64,000 bases of DNA from Apostichopus japonicus (GCF_037975245.1 NC_092574.1:27822713-27886712); one strand, 5' to 3'; counted from the first letter of the stretch, positions 12,501 through 27,500 are shown. Numbers and translations are program-made. The notes: generated by a model not told the origin, from the letters alone.

Positions 12501-15500
12501 TGTTTGATACAGTCATGTATGGTACAGCCATGTATGATACAGTCATGTATGGTACATTCAGGTATAGTAGTCATGTATGGTACAGTCATGTATGGTACAG
12601 TCATGTATGATTCAGACACATTTGCTTGTCATGCATGGTAAAGCCATGTCTGGTACAGTCATGTATGGTACAGGCAAGTATGGTACAGTCATGTATGGTA
12701 CAGTCATGTATGATTCAGACACATTTGCTTGTCATATATGGTACAGTCATGTATGGTACAGTCATGTTTGTTACAGACATGTATGGTACAGTCATGTATG
12801 ATACAGACACGTTTGCTACATTCATGTATGGTAGTCATGTTTGTTAAAGTAATATAAGCTGCAGTAATGTGGTACAGTAATGTTGGTACAGTCATGTATG
12901 GTGCAGTCATATTTGTTTGGTACAGTCATGTTAGTTACAGTCATATTAGGCGTAGTAGTACAGTCATGTATGGTGCTGCCACCGTGGCATATGATCCCTA
13001 AGGGGTCTAAAAGTAGAAATAGTAGAATCATTGGACAGACTGAATGCACCAAAGTTGGCAGCTATATTATTTGAAGATACTCACATTGAGTTTACCTGTT
13101 CCTCTTCCTACTGATCGTACTTCCAGTGAGCCATTCACTGGAGGCTAGAAGAAAAACATTTGGTTAATGAATTTATAAAGTCAAAGTATTTCCTTGATGT
13201 TTCCATTTCTGTTATTTTAATTTATTTACAAGGAATATTCCATATTTGCAATTCTGGCCTATCAAGGGTCACTCCCAAGTCAGAATATCTTCCAGTAAAT
13301 TGATAATGCTGATACACAGCCATGTCAACACCCGCCAATTGTCAAATCACATTTATAGAAAGCAAAAAACAGAGTCATTGATGAGACATTCACACAGAAC
13401 AATTGTGTAGTATAACCAATTGATTATTGTATATTAGATCCTCCTGGCAGCAGGAACTGGCAAAGAAGCCATCATTCGCTTATCAAGCAAGCTGACCAAA
13501 GTCAGTCTCTTACATTCATATTTAACGTCTATGATTATGAATTGTTAATTGTCAACAACAATGTAACTGGACGACATACATTAATCTGAGAGTGACTTGA
13601 ACCGGGGACCTTATGATTGAAAGGCACCTGCGTTAACCACTGAGCTAACACTCCAAATTTTGTTTGGAGTGTTTGTATCCAGATTATGTAGACATTAATC
13701 AAATATGCCCAAAACTAAGAAACATGGCTATGTTTGTCCACATTTTTAAGGTTATTTTCAAAAGTTTGGAGACCATCTGGCTAATTAAAGCACCAATGGA
13801 ATGAGACAGAATCAAGTTTGGTATTAAGTTTGCTTATCCAATACATTTCACATAACTCACTGTGGCATGCCTTTGGACCAAAGCATTTTCACTTGTGAAG
13901 TGGAAGTCTTCTCTATAGTCATCCCCTTGTTGAACGAAACAACGCATGTCTATTTCACCTTCATCATTCAGAACAGCATACTCTGAGAGGGCTTGCAGTG
14001 CTATGGTTGTATCCTGCAACAAAGGAGCACAACAGAGTTTTCTATTTAACCTTTGGAAGGAAAACATGAATTTACATATCAAAGGCCACATCTGACCTCC
14101 TCTGAGGCAAACCAGCACATTACTAAAGTGATATAACCCTTGTACATCAACTGCAACTTCAAGCAAGAACATCAGAATGCTGATGGAAGCAGCTGATAAA
14201 AAAGGAAATTACTTGAAAGAAAGTCATTGGCCTAGCTCAAATACTTTTACATCTTTTTATTCACATCATCTTTGCATATCTTTTGTACATCCAAGTAAAG
14301 TCTTTTCAAACTGGCAAAAAGAAAAGGAAAATTTACATAACTTAGATAACAAGCAAGAACCCAGGAATGAAAGACATTAGTGAATAAAGACAAGCAAGAA
14401 CCTAATGCTGATTTTAATTGCTTATCATTTATAAAGACAAGCAAGAAGCTAATGCTGATTTTAATTGTTTATCATTTATAAAGACAAGCAAGAACCTAAT
14501 GCTGATTTTAATTGCTTATCATTTATAAAGACAAGCAAGAACCTAATGCTGATTTTAATTGCTTATCATTTATAAAGACAAGCAAGAACCTAATGCTGAT
14601 TTTAATTGTTTATCATTTATAAAGACAAGCAAGAAGCTAATGCTGATTTTAATTGCTTATCATTTATAAAGACAAGCAAGAACCTAATGCTGATTTTAAT
14701 TGCTTATCATTTATAAAGACAAGCAAGAAGCTAATGCTGATTTTAATTGCTTATCATTTATAAAGACAAGCAAGAACCTAATGCTGATTTTAATTGCTTA
14801 TCATTTATAAAGACAAGCAAGAACCTAATGCTGATTTTAATTGCTTATCATTTATAAAGACAAGCAAGAACCTAATGCTGATTTTAATTGCTTATCATTT
14901 ATAAAGACAAGCAAGAACCTAATGCTGATTTTAATTGTTTATCATTTATAAAGACAAGCAAGAAGCTAATGCTGATTTTAATTGCTTATTATTTATAAAG
15001 ACAAGCAAGAACCTAATGCTGATTTTAATTGCTTATCATTTATAAAGACAAGCAAGAAGCTAATGCTGATTTTAATTGCTTATCATTTATAAAGACAAGC
15101 AAGAAGCTAATGCTGATTTTAATTGCTTATCATTTATAAAGACAAGCAAGAAGCTAATGCTGATTTTAATTGCTTATCATTTATAAAGACAAGCAAGAAC
15201 CTAATGCTGATTTTAATTGTTTATCATTTATAAAGACAAGCAAGAAGCTAATGCTGATTTTAATTGCTTATTATTTATAAAGACAAGCAAGAACCTAATG
15301 CTGATTTTAATTGCTTATCATTTATAAAGACAAGCAAGAACCTAATGCTGATTTTAATTGCTTATCATTTATAAAGACAAGCAAGAACCTAATGCTGATT
15401 TTAATTGCTTATCATTTATAAAGACAAGCAAGAACCTAATGCTGATTTTAATTGCTTATCATTTATAAAGACAAGCAAGAAGCTAATGCTGATTTTAATT

Positions 15501-18500
15501 GTTTATCATTTATAAAGACAAGCAAGAAGCTAATGCTGATTTTAATTGCTTATTATTTATAAAGACAAGCAAGAACCTAATGCTGATTTTAATTGCTTAT
15601 TATTTATAAAGACAAGCAAGAACCTAATGCTGATTTTAATTGCTTATCATTTATAAAGACAAGCAAGAAGCTAATGCTGATTTTAATTGCTTATCATTTA
15701 TAAAGACAAGCAAGAAGCTAATGCTGATTTTAATTGCTTATCATTTATAAAGACAAGCAAGAAGCTAATGCTGATTTTAATTGCTTATCATTTATAAAGA
15801 CAAGCAAGAACCTAATGCTGATTTTAATTGCTTATCATTTATAAAGACAAGCAAGAACCTAATGCTGATTTTAATTGCTTATCATTTATAAAGACAAGCA
15901 AGAAGCTAATGCTGATTTTAATTGTTTATCATTTATAAAGACAAGCAAGAACCTAATGCTGATTTTAATTGCTTATCATTTATAAAGACAAGCAAGAACC
16001 TAATGCTGATTTTAATTGCTTATCATTTATAAAGACAAGCAAGAAGCTAATGCTGATTTTAATTGCTTATCATTTATAAAGACAAGCAAGAACCTAATGC
16101 TGATTTTAATTGCTTATCATTTATAAAGACAAGCAAGAACCTAATGCTGATTTTAATTGCTTATCATTTATAAAGACAAGCAAGAACCTAATGCTGATTT
16201 TAATTGCTTATCATTTATAAAGACAAGCAAGAACCTAATGCTGATTTTAATTGCTTATCATTTATAAAGACAAGCAAGAAGCTAATGCTGATTTTAATTG
16301 CTTATCATTTATAAAGACAAGCAAGAAGCTAATGCTGATTTTAATTGCTTATCATTTATAAAGACAAGCAAGAAGCTAATGCTGATTTTAATTGCTTATT
16401 ATTTATAAAGACAAGCAAGAAGCTAATGCTGATTTTAATTGCTTATCATTTATAAAGACAAGCAAGAAGCTAATGCTGATTTTAATTGCTTATTATTTAT
16501 ATAAGACTATAAACTTTGTATTAGACTCAACTGTGTACAGTGTACATTTGATGAAATTGTATTTTCCACTTGTAAAAGAAATTTTGTGCAAACTTGTTGC
16601 AATTCTCTCTTCTTTTTATTTTTTTTACCAAAAATATAATATTTTACGTTAAAAATCAAAAGTTTTAAGGCTGCTCTAAGAGAAACTTATACCCGAAAAT
16701 GAAGTCTCCTTATGAGAAAGAAATTGACAACCAAATACTGCTTGATCAACACCCAAAATGTCCTTAGAAATAATTTCACAAACAAAAGAGTTATTGTTTC
16801 TTCATGTAAATTACAGAAGGAACATAATGCATTATCACATTTCTTAATATGAACAAGAAAACTATTTGTGCAAAGAATTTGTTGACTGAAACAAATCTGA
16901 AAATAATAGATTTTGTTATCTATTACGGCATCAGAATGGTGACTGAAATATGTTTCTCCAATCTTGTTCATTTATACCAAAATCTAGGACCTAATAAACT
17001 TTCTCAATTGCCGCTGGAGAAGTAAGTAAAGACTGTTAAATTCTTATTAATTGAGAACGTTTGGATCTGTTATGCAGACTTTGAGAAAAATAATGATTGA
17101 CGTTACTTGAAATTGTTGATCATTTTCAATGAGAGATGGGACCAGGAAAGACATCCTTCAAGGTCTACGGACACTTATGAACAACATTGTCCTAATCACC
17201 CTAATAGGCATTAGAAATCATGAAAATAGCTGAACCCCATCAAAATGCATCAATAATTGACCATTTTACAAGTCTTTCTTAATTCTAGCTTTATTTATGA
17301 ATAAACATTAGCTAATTATGCACATTGATGATGTAAAGAGAGTGAATGCCTAATTTTCTGTTTTGTTAATCCTTTATTTCACAACCTTTGCTTCAAGGAC
17401 ACTGAACACAGGTTTGTGGCCTTAGGGGATTTTGTTAAATATTTTATTGTCTTCCTTGAAAAGAGGAACATCACATTATTCCTATGATATATGTGGGCTT
17501 GGATGGGTTAACGTATAAAGGGCTCAAATCATAAACATTGAGTGCAACACTCCACATCATAGTTTGTATATGTTTTATGTGTTTTCCAAATTGGCTAGGA
17601 ACCCGTAGTATTTGAATGAAAGTGTTCTGAATATCATTAGACTCCATGTTACACTGTAAAAGAAAAGCTCTCATACTTACATGAACATACAGATCAAAAC
17701 AATTTACAAATAAAACTTTAAATGTGTGTAGCCCTCTAACCCCTTAATTATAAGGCCCATTCAACATGCTACGTTTAACATTGTCAGGTCTACCAGCCCA
17801 GATCAAATGAAAAGTGAGAGGTTGAAGACTTTTGAGTAAATATGGAGGAAATATGCAGGAAATCAGGAAAAGGAACACCAATTGAGGAAGGCCTAATGCC
17901 TCAACAATGGTGACCCTGCATATGGGAGTAAGGTCTCTTTGTAACCAAATATTTAAAAACACTTGATGTCCTTTCCAATGCTTAAATGAAAGCATGACAG
18001 CCTTGAACACATGCATTCTTCTGTTAATCTTGCTGATCTTACACAAACATGTTCCCTTTGTATCCTTAAATCAACAAAAAGCAAGAAATATTATGGTCTA
18101 CTACTATAGTCTACCTGGGTAGAGGCAAATCCACCTCCATAATTCTGTTGCTTGGACAACCACTTGACTATTGAATGGCTGTAGGTGACATCCCCAAGGG
18201 CTAATTGGGCCAAGAGAGCATAGCCAGTTGTCTCAACAGAGATAGCAGATGGGCGTACTCTATACCAGTAAGGCTTTGAATTTTCAGATAAGCTGGATGC
18301 ATCTGCTGTCCAATAGCGGAGACCAGTTTCTGGAAAGAGCAATGCAAACACATAAAGCAAGTGCACAACGTAAAGAAAGAAACTTGACAACGTACAAACT
18401 CCAGTAATGTGACATTGTACAAACATAAAGAAAATTGAAATATTCAAATACAAATTTGACAATGTACAAAAGAAAGAAAGTTTAGCATGAAACCCCCAGA

Positions 18501-21500
18501 AATGTTGGCAAAGCTCAGACATAAAGAAAGTTAACACTGAACAAATTGCAAAGAAATTGACCAAGTAAAGACAAGAAATAGTTGACAATGAACAGACACA
18601 ATGGAACATGACAATAAACAGACACAAAGAAATTTGAAAAGGTATGATGAAAAGATGATGAAATACAAATAAAGTTGAAATGTATAGATCTGAAGAATGC
18701 TGGCAATGAAACAAAAAAAAAAGGGTGACACTTGCAAAAATGTACAAAGATTGAAAGCTACACAGAATGTTGATACAAACACTGAGAAAATTTGCAATTG
18801 AAAAGCCCAATGGTTTTATCAATTAATGAAGTCTCTGACAAGATAAACATAGAAATGTTTCTGTGATGATTTATATATACACTGTGTGTGCAATAGCCTT
18901 TCTACGGAATTGGACATAAGTTTGCATACATCATAGATGCATTGCCATGATATAAAATTTGGAAAGCCAATTTAGCTAACAGTATAAATATTAGAACAGA
19001 AATTTTACAATTTTATGTGTAATTCCTTGAGAACATATTCAGATTCTGGGCCTCTCTTTCATGCAAAGACTTGCTGATTCAAGAGTCACAGCCTCTACTA
19101 CTCCCAACAAACACTAGTGTCACAGCCTCTACTACTCCCAACAAACACTAGTGTCAGCCTCTACTTCTCCAAACAAACACTAGTGTTACAGCCTCTACTA
19201 CTCCCAACAACACTTGTTTCACAGCCTCTACTTCTCCAAACAAACACTTGTTTCACAGCCTCTACTACTCCCAACAAACACTAGTGTCACAGCCTCTACT
19301 ACTCCCAACAAACACTAGTTTCACAGCCTCTACTTCTCCAAACAAACACTAGAGTCACAGCCTTTAATACTCCCAACAAACACTAGAGTCACAGCCTCTA
19401 CTACTCCCAACAAACACTAGTTTCACAGCCTCTACTTCTCCAAACAAACACTAGAGTCACAGCATCTACTACTCCCAACAAACACTAGTGTCACAGCCTC
19501 TACTACTCCCAACAAACACTAGTTTCACAGCCTCTACTTCTCCAAACAAACACTAGAGTCACAGCCTTTAATACTCCCAACAAACACTAGAGTCACAGCC
19601 TCTACTACTCCCAACAAACACTAGTTTCACAGCCTCTACTTCTCCAAACAAACACTAGTGTCACAGCCTCTACTACTCCCAACAAACACTAGTGTCACAG
19701 CCTCTACTACTCCCAACAAACACTAGTTTCACAGCCTCTACTTCTCCAAACAAACACTAGAGTCATAGCATCTACTTCTTCCAACAAACACTAGTGTCTA
19801 CTACTCCCAACAAACACTAGATAATAGAGTTTCATTCTACCAAGCAACAGTTTCCTATAACCATTGCTATGCAGTTTATCTACCGCAAAGGTATGTTCAG
19901 GTATGGGCTACTGGTCAAGAAGCTATCAAGCAAAGAAAAGCGATTGGATGTTGCAATGATGATCACACTTTACCTTCATCGTAAGTATCCATTGATTTCA
20001 AAAGCAAGTTTGCACTGTGTCTTTCAGCACTCTGAACCAATGCTAAGGCATATGTAACAATAGCAAGAGCATATGGTCTGTTAAGGTTTCTCAGTTCACC
20101 TTCCAAAAATGCCTTAGCACGTCTGGTGGATTCCTCAATTCTGTCCGTCTATTGAGTTAAATGGCAGCAAGATCACAGGTTAATGTACAATATGGCACAT
20201 GGATTTCACTTCTTATAAGGTAATGCTCTCCTACATGGGAAGAATTTGCTGTTAATTGTTGTTGTTTTGTCGTCCTGGTTTTGTATTTTGTTTTCTTGTC
20301 TAAAATAAATTGTAGATTATTTTATACAAGAATTATTCTCGTTTAGGGAGTGAGCACATTTTCAAGCTCAAAAGAGTGTCTTAGTTCATTCCCACTCCAT
20401 TGGATATTTTTTACATTCCTGATAAGATGTTCCTGTTGTACTTACGATGGAAGTAATGGTGTTGATGAATGTTCATTCATCAAAACCATGATTTACATGG
20501 TCATAGTTTGATACTTAATTGTCTTTCCTGCAGATAATTACACAGGATCTTTTAAAAAAGTTGGTGAAATCTTTTCATGAAGTAATTGTTCAACAACAAA
20601 CTTCTCCTGATAAAATAATAATAATATGTTTCACACCCAGTAACCAAATAATAGCACATGGCATTTAACGGTACAAAAAAAACCTTAGGATGAAATTCCT
20701 AACTGTTTGTATTTGTGCAGGCCCTGTTCAAAACACTAGCTATCAGCAGAATTTGTTTCACTGTTACCAAACACAAAGTTTACTTTATCTAATGAAATTG
20801 TAAAAGGGGGGGCTCAATATTCAACTCCTATATAAAATTAATCTTAAATGAAACACATTAAACCAACTGCGGTATTAAAATGCTTAAAGGTCTATGGACA
20901 CCTATGAACAGCATTGTCCTAAATCACTCTAAAAGGCATTAGAAACCATGAAAATAGCTGCAACTCAAATAAAAATTGACCATTTTACAAGTATTCTCTT
21001 AATGCTGGTTTCACTTTTGAATAAACATTAGCTAATTATGCACATTTATGATGCAAAGGGAGTGACTGCTTAATTTTCTATGACCTCGTCCCTTTGTTTT
21101 CACAACCTTTGTGACAAGGACACTGGACACAAGTTTATGGCCTAATGCAATTTTTGGAATATTTTATTGTCTTCTTTGAAACCAGAATGAAAACATTTCA
21201 TGGTTCCTTGCTGCTGTTCATTAGTTCCATTCATAGGGAAATTTCTAACAAAGCCCTAATACAACAACAGCAACTTATGCACACAAACTTTTGTTGCCAA
21301 AGTAATGCTAAGCCCTGATATCAATTGCAACACACATCAGTGTGTGAAGACTATCTACCATTAACATCATACCAAGTTTGACGAAATTCCGACTAGTAAT
21401 AGTAGCCAAGTACTTGCAATTTGGAGTATATCACGTTTGACCCCATGACCTCATTAATATTCATGATATGAGCACCAAAATCAACAGGATTCATCTACTC

Positions 21501-24500
21501 ACTATGGGCCACCCACCCACCAAGAATGGTAATGATTGATCATTCCCTTGTTGAGTTATCATGCATACAAACTTTTCATAACGAAATATTGCTAAGCCCC
21601 CCCCTCATAAATATGCATGATATTAATTGCAACACACATCAGTGTGTGAAGACTATCTACCATTAACATCATACCAAGTTTGACGAAATTCCGACTAGTA
21701 ATAGTAGCCAAGTACTTGCAATTTGGAGTATATCACGTTTGACCCCATGACCTCATTAATATTCATGATATGAGCACCAAAATCAACAGGATTCATCTAC
21801 TCACTATGGGCCACCCACCCACCAAGAATGGTAATGATTGATCATTCCCTTGTTGAGTTATCATGCATACAAACTTTTCATAACGAAATATTGCTAAGCC
21901 CCCCCCCTCATAAATATGCATGATATTAATTGCAACACACATCAGTGTGTGAAGACTATCTACCATTAACATCATACCAAGTTTGACGAAATTCCGACTA
22001 GTAATAGTAGCCAAGTACTTGCAATTTGGAGTATATCACGTTTGACCCCATGACCTCATTAATATTCATGATATGAGCACCAAAATCAACAGGATTCATC
22101 TACTCACTATGGGCCATCCACCCACCAAGAATGGTAATGATTGATCATTCCCTTGTTGAGTTATCATGCATACAAACTTTTCATAATGAAATATTGCTAA
22201 GCCCCCCCCCTCATAAATATGCATGATATCAATTGCAACACACATCAGTGTGTGAAGACTATCTACCAATATCATCATACCAAGTTTGACAAAATTCCAA
22301 TAAATAGTAGCCAAGTTATTGCAATTTGGAGTTTTTCATGTTTGACCCGTGACCTCATTAATATTTTTTAACTTTGACCTCGTATAACTTCGCACACGAA
22401 GGTCACATGGGGGTCAACCTATTGACATTTATGATCAAAAGGTATTCCAAAAAACAAAACGACAAGTCTGTACAGCCATCCTAACTCCGACCGAAAAACT
22501 TTGACCCCATATAACTTTGCACAAAAAGGTCACACAGGGTCAACCTATTGACATTTATGATCAGAAGGTACCTTTGACATCTGAAAATAGCATCAAAACT
22601 GTAAAAATCCCAAAAAACATGTAAAGGTCACCAGAGGTCAAATTGAGGTCAAGGGTCACTCAGATGCGGGTTGACAATTGGATTACATTGAAGCAACTCC
22701 CAACCCTAACGGACATTTCGTTATCAAGTTATCGTAAAAATTCTAGTTTTTTATCATTAATTGACCTTTGTTGACCTTCGATCACATTACTGTTATGTTT
22801 GGAAACGACCCCTTACCCCATTCACAACTACTCCCAAAATATCAACCATGTCTGACCCTGTCAATGGGAGTTATTGCTGTTTTTAATATATTGGTTTTTG
22901 GCATCTAACTGACCTTTGGTAACCTTTGCCGGCACCAAAATCAATAGGGTTCATCTAGTCACTATGGGCCACCCACACACCAAGTATGGTAGTGATCGGC
23001 AATTCCCTTGTTGAGTTAACGTGCATACAAGCTAAAGCATCACACACACACACACATGTTTGTATTACATTCCAACCAAGGACCCCATTGTATTTTCCAT
23101 TGTTCAAATCCACGTACCCTAACCCTAACAATACCTCATACAATAGAATTCTTCCGAGGACGTGGTGATTCTTTAGAAATCACAACCGAGGACCTGGAAT
23201 TCTTTTGTTCAAGTCCTCAGTCAGAATACAAAACAAACGCACACACACACACGTTTGTATTACATTCAGACCGAGGACCCCATTGCATTTTCCATTGTTC
23301 AAATCCACGTACCCTAACCTTAACAATACCCCATACAATAGAATCCTTCCGAGGACGTGGTGATTCTTTAGAAATCACAACCGAGGACCTGGAATTCTTT
23401 TGTTCAAGTCCTCGGTCAGATAGAAAAACAAACGCATACATGCACACACACACACCAACCTGAATACATAGGTTCCTTTGCTTTCAGCAAGGAATCAAAA
23501 AGGAACATCACATTATTCATATGTTATATGTGGGCTTGTAATTAGGGGGTTAGCCTAGTAAGGCCTAAATAAGAAAGTTTGATGAGCACAACACTCCACA
23601 TCATAGTTTGCACATGTCTGAGTTTCCCAATTTTATCAAATTTCAAATGTGTACCTCTTGGAAAGGCTAATCAAAACATTTCAACAGATTTTGAATGAGA
23701 TTTTCTTACACAATGACAACAATGTACTGAATATAGGGCAAATTGGCTAGGTGTCCATAGTACTTGAAGGCTGCGAATAATGGAACAATGTGTTAATAAT
23801 GCACTAAAATCATCTTCAGACATGACTTAAGGCAGAGGAGAAGGACATGGTGAATCTCACCAAAGTAACACATTCACATTCATGGATGGAAATCAAGACA
23901 AAGGCAGTAAGAGTAGCATCTCCCTGAACACCTCCCTGAAAGAGAACAAAAGCGTTACTAAAATTAAAGTACATACAAAGCAAAGAAACTTCAATAATGA
24001 GGATGAAACTGCAATGTCACACTGTTAGACCACACATTCATGATACATAAAACTAAATGTTAAAATCCGTCTTCTTAAAACTCTTTACTGTGCCAAGTCA
24101 CTTGTTGAGGCTTCAATTTACATTATGTAGTAGTATTCGGCTATGTTTGTTAGTGGAACCTGAGTGTGGACATATAAAAAGACAACTGAGGTCGGTGTTA
24201 TCTTATTAGCTAAGGCACCCGATTCTGGTATTTGGTAAATTAACTACTGTGTAAACTGATACATAGATCCACAGTGACAACAGGAAGGTTTCAGAATATC
24301 TTATTATGTGTTCTGATTTGCCACAGCAGGTACTGTGAAACTGTCAACATTGCTATCATAGGTTTGCAAGCATAAAAATAAAGTGAAATTGAAAAAAAAG
24401 TGACTGGGAAGCAGTCTAAGATTACATATTGCTTGACCTCCTACCAATGCAACCCGGCTTAAACCAGACTCCGTTCCTGAATATAAATATTTGACCTATA

Positions 24501-27500
24501 TGTTACAACCTTTACTTTTGATGTCATACTGGCAACCAGCATCATACATGCAGATAGTAACATAGAACTTATGTTACAACCTTTAATTCAATTCAATTCT
24601 TTATTTCCAGTATAAATCATTAAAAATTTATAAATAGGAAAATAAATAAATAAAATTATGATAAAGATATAAAATAGTAAATACTAGACATAACACATCA
24701 CAACAATGGTTCTAAAGCACCATGCTGTATGAACATGGACACCCTATAAACAAAAGAATTCCTATAAAGTTCAATCCTGAATCTGGGAGTTATTGCAGCA
24801 TTCCTCAAATTGTAGTTTGTCTTATTGCACAGAGAGTTTATTGCACAATGGAGTGGGTGTCCTTCATTTCTCTGAATGTTATTGAGTAACCTCTCAAATT
24901 CCTTCCTAGCAGCCATATTAACTTTATCTTTAAGCAGGTTATGATTTAATCCAAAGATTCTCTCACAGTTTGACCTTCACTTTTGATGTCATGCTGGCAC
25001 CCAGCATAATACATGCAGATAGTAACATAGAACTTATGTTACAACCTTTACTTTTGATGTCATGCTGGCACCCAGCATCATACATGCAGATAGTTACATA
25101 GAACTTATGTTACAAAAATGTTACAAATGGCTGCAAATTCTTTTGCAATGTAATAATCGATGGTCCTCTCACCTGGGTGTGGACACTTAAAATGACAATT
25201 GAGGGCAATGTTATCTCATTAGCTTAGGACACAAATTGTCCTCTCACCTGAGTGTGGACACTTAAAATGACAATTGAGGGCATTGTTATCTCATTAGCTT
25301 AGGACACCAATTGTCCTCTCACCTGAGTGTGGACACTTAAAATGGCAATTGAGGGCAGTTTTATCTCATTAGCTAAGGACACCAATGGTCCTCTCACCTG
25401 GGTGTGGACACTTAAAATGACAATTGAGTGCATTGTTATCTCATTAGCTTAGGACACCAATGGTCCTCTCACATGAGTGGACACTTAAAATGACAATAGA
25501 GAGCATTGTTATCTCATTAGCTAAGGACACCGATGGTCCTCTCACATGAGTGTGGACACTTACAATGACAATTGAGGGCAGTTTTATCTCATTAGCTAAG
25601 GACACCAATGGTCCTCTCACCTGAGTGTGGACACGTAAAATGACAATTCAGGGCATTGTTATCTCATTAGCTAAGGACACCAATGGTCCTCTCACCTGAG
25701 TGTGGACACTTAAAATAACAATTGAGGGCATTGTTATCTCATTAGCTTAGGACACCAATGGTCCCCTCACCTGAGTGTGGACACTTAAAATGACAATTGA
25801 GGGCATTGTTATCTCATTAGCTTAGGACACCAAATGTCCTCCCACCTGAGTGTGGACACTTCAAATGGCAATTGAGGGCAGTTTTATCTCATTAGCTTAG
25901 GACACCAATGGTCCTCTCACCTGGGTGTGGACACTTACAATGACAATTGAGGGCAGTTTTATCTCATTAGCTTAGGACACCAATGGTCCTCTCACCTGAG
26001 TGTGGACAGTTAAAGTGACAATTGAGGGCATTGTTATCTCATTAGTTTAGGACACCAATGGTCCTCTCACCTGAGTGTGGACACTTACAATGACAATTGA
26101 GTGCATTGTTATCTCATTAGCTAAGGACACCAATGGTCCTCTCACCTGAGTGTGGACACTTAAAATGACAATAGAGGGCATTGTTATCTCATTAGCTAAG
26201 GACACCAATAGTCCTCTCACATGAGTGTGGACACTTAAAATGACAATTGAGGGCATTGTTATCTCATTAGCTAAAGGCACTATTTAAAATGCATAACATA
26301 CATTTTATGAACGACTGACCATTTCTCTTTGAACTTACTGTCATCTCTCTGTGGTGAACTCTGTAAGTCTCCCTAAAAGCACCATCGTCTCTCTGGTGAT
26401 CAGGATCAATCAGCCATTCAATGGCTTTACAGGTCACCTTGTTATCCACAAATGCAAATTCACTAGCATGACAGAAAACTTTATTGACAAATGCAGTAAG
26501 CCTGAGGGTTCAAGAAAACATGCATAAGAAATAGATTGGGTACATTTAATCTTATCAAGATATGATGCATTTTAACAACTGAGGATGACTCCAACTGATA
26601 AGATGGTATTTAGCAATATCCTTGAAATATTAAGTTGAACTAATATGATAACAGACAGAATGATAAGTTGTTCAAAGTCAAAACAAATTCAGCAGGCTAT
26701 ATACACAGATACACTCACTGCCGTTACATTGAACTCTGACCAAGCTATTATGACATGCCTTGTCATTTCACTTGGATCGTGGTGTGGCTTAAGTGGAAAG
26801 GGTGTCAGCAGAATATATATTGCACAGCAACAAATTGGGCAACAATGTCTGTTTTGGTGAACATATTTTGCAGTGAGAAGAAACTCATCTTTTTACTGAC
26901 CAAGTGCTGCTTGGATAGTTGGGATTGGTGCCCCAAACAGAGAAAGAACCATCTGCATGTCTGTGTGTCATCTCTCTCATGATACCTAATGCAAAATCAA
27001 AATATACAATCAGATCAAATTAACTCCTGACAGTCACAATTACTGCAGCAATTATACTTCAGTAGCTAATGATACGCACTTTCTACTTGTAACTATTCTA
27101 AGCAGTGTGCAATGATATGCTCTGCACCACAAAGTTCAACAGACTTAGTGATTTCTTGCCAAAATATATAAGAAAACATGTAATGCAAACTTCAATAGGT
27201 TTTTAAACACTTTGACCTCTGTTGACCTCAAATGAATAGTGACCTTCACAAAGAGCAACATGGTCCAAGCACTACTATAGATTGTTAAAGGTAGGGCAAA
27301 TGACATGTAGTACTGCAACTAACTTTATGTAGTACATTAGTGCATAGTAATTCAAATGTTTATCAGATCAGACATTCCCCTATTGTTTCTGTTATCAAAC
27401 AAAGATATCTCTTGACCTAACCCACCAAGAACAAAAAGTATTTCCATAAATGCATAAATGCTACAGGCAGAGTAGAATTTTTTTTAATGAACACCAATAA

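Larger units (their letters stand above)
21200..23493 (+). mobile_element. GATTCCTTGC-family non-autonomous element, nested
   Basis: The left end ggttccttgctg and right end cagcaaggaatc are inverted repeats of each other. It contains a 302-bp tandem repeat, a roughly 195-bp duplication with (CA)n, and blocks of gacctttg/aggtca motifs in both orientations. No coding capacity seen. Confidence 0.7.
20884..23768 (+). mobile_element. MITE copy B, split by a nested insertion
   Basis: 20884-21180 matches copy A (17157 onward) up to its tcttccttgaaa segment, and 23494-23768 matches the rest (ggaacatcacattattc onward). The roughly 2.3 kb between them is a GATTCCTTGC-family element, so that element inserted into an existing MITE. 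Both flanks still align with copy A. Confidence 0.8.

Noticed and set aside
11887-12641. Frames of 151-227 codons on both strands over the 15-bp array
   Set aside because: Periodic translation of a minisatellite within a C3 intron; all frames are equally open.
13590-13655. tRNA gene
   Set aside because: A and B boxes are present but no tRNA cloverleaf or anticodon arm is convincing, and the sequence continues into a dispersed body, so it is a SINE.
16687-16971. 94-codon minus-strand frame considered as a C3 exon
   Set aside because: The thioester-domain sequence is continuous without it, and there are no splice sites in phase.
17471-17674. Minus-strand frame with a good acceptor-like edge (tttacag) between C3 exons v and w
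   Set aside because: Exon v (STQ) joins directly to exon w (DTTIALQAL) in frame, and the sequence is part of a MITE present in a second copy.
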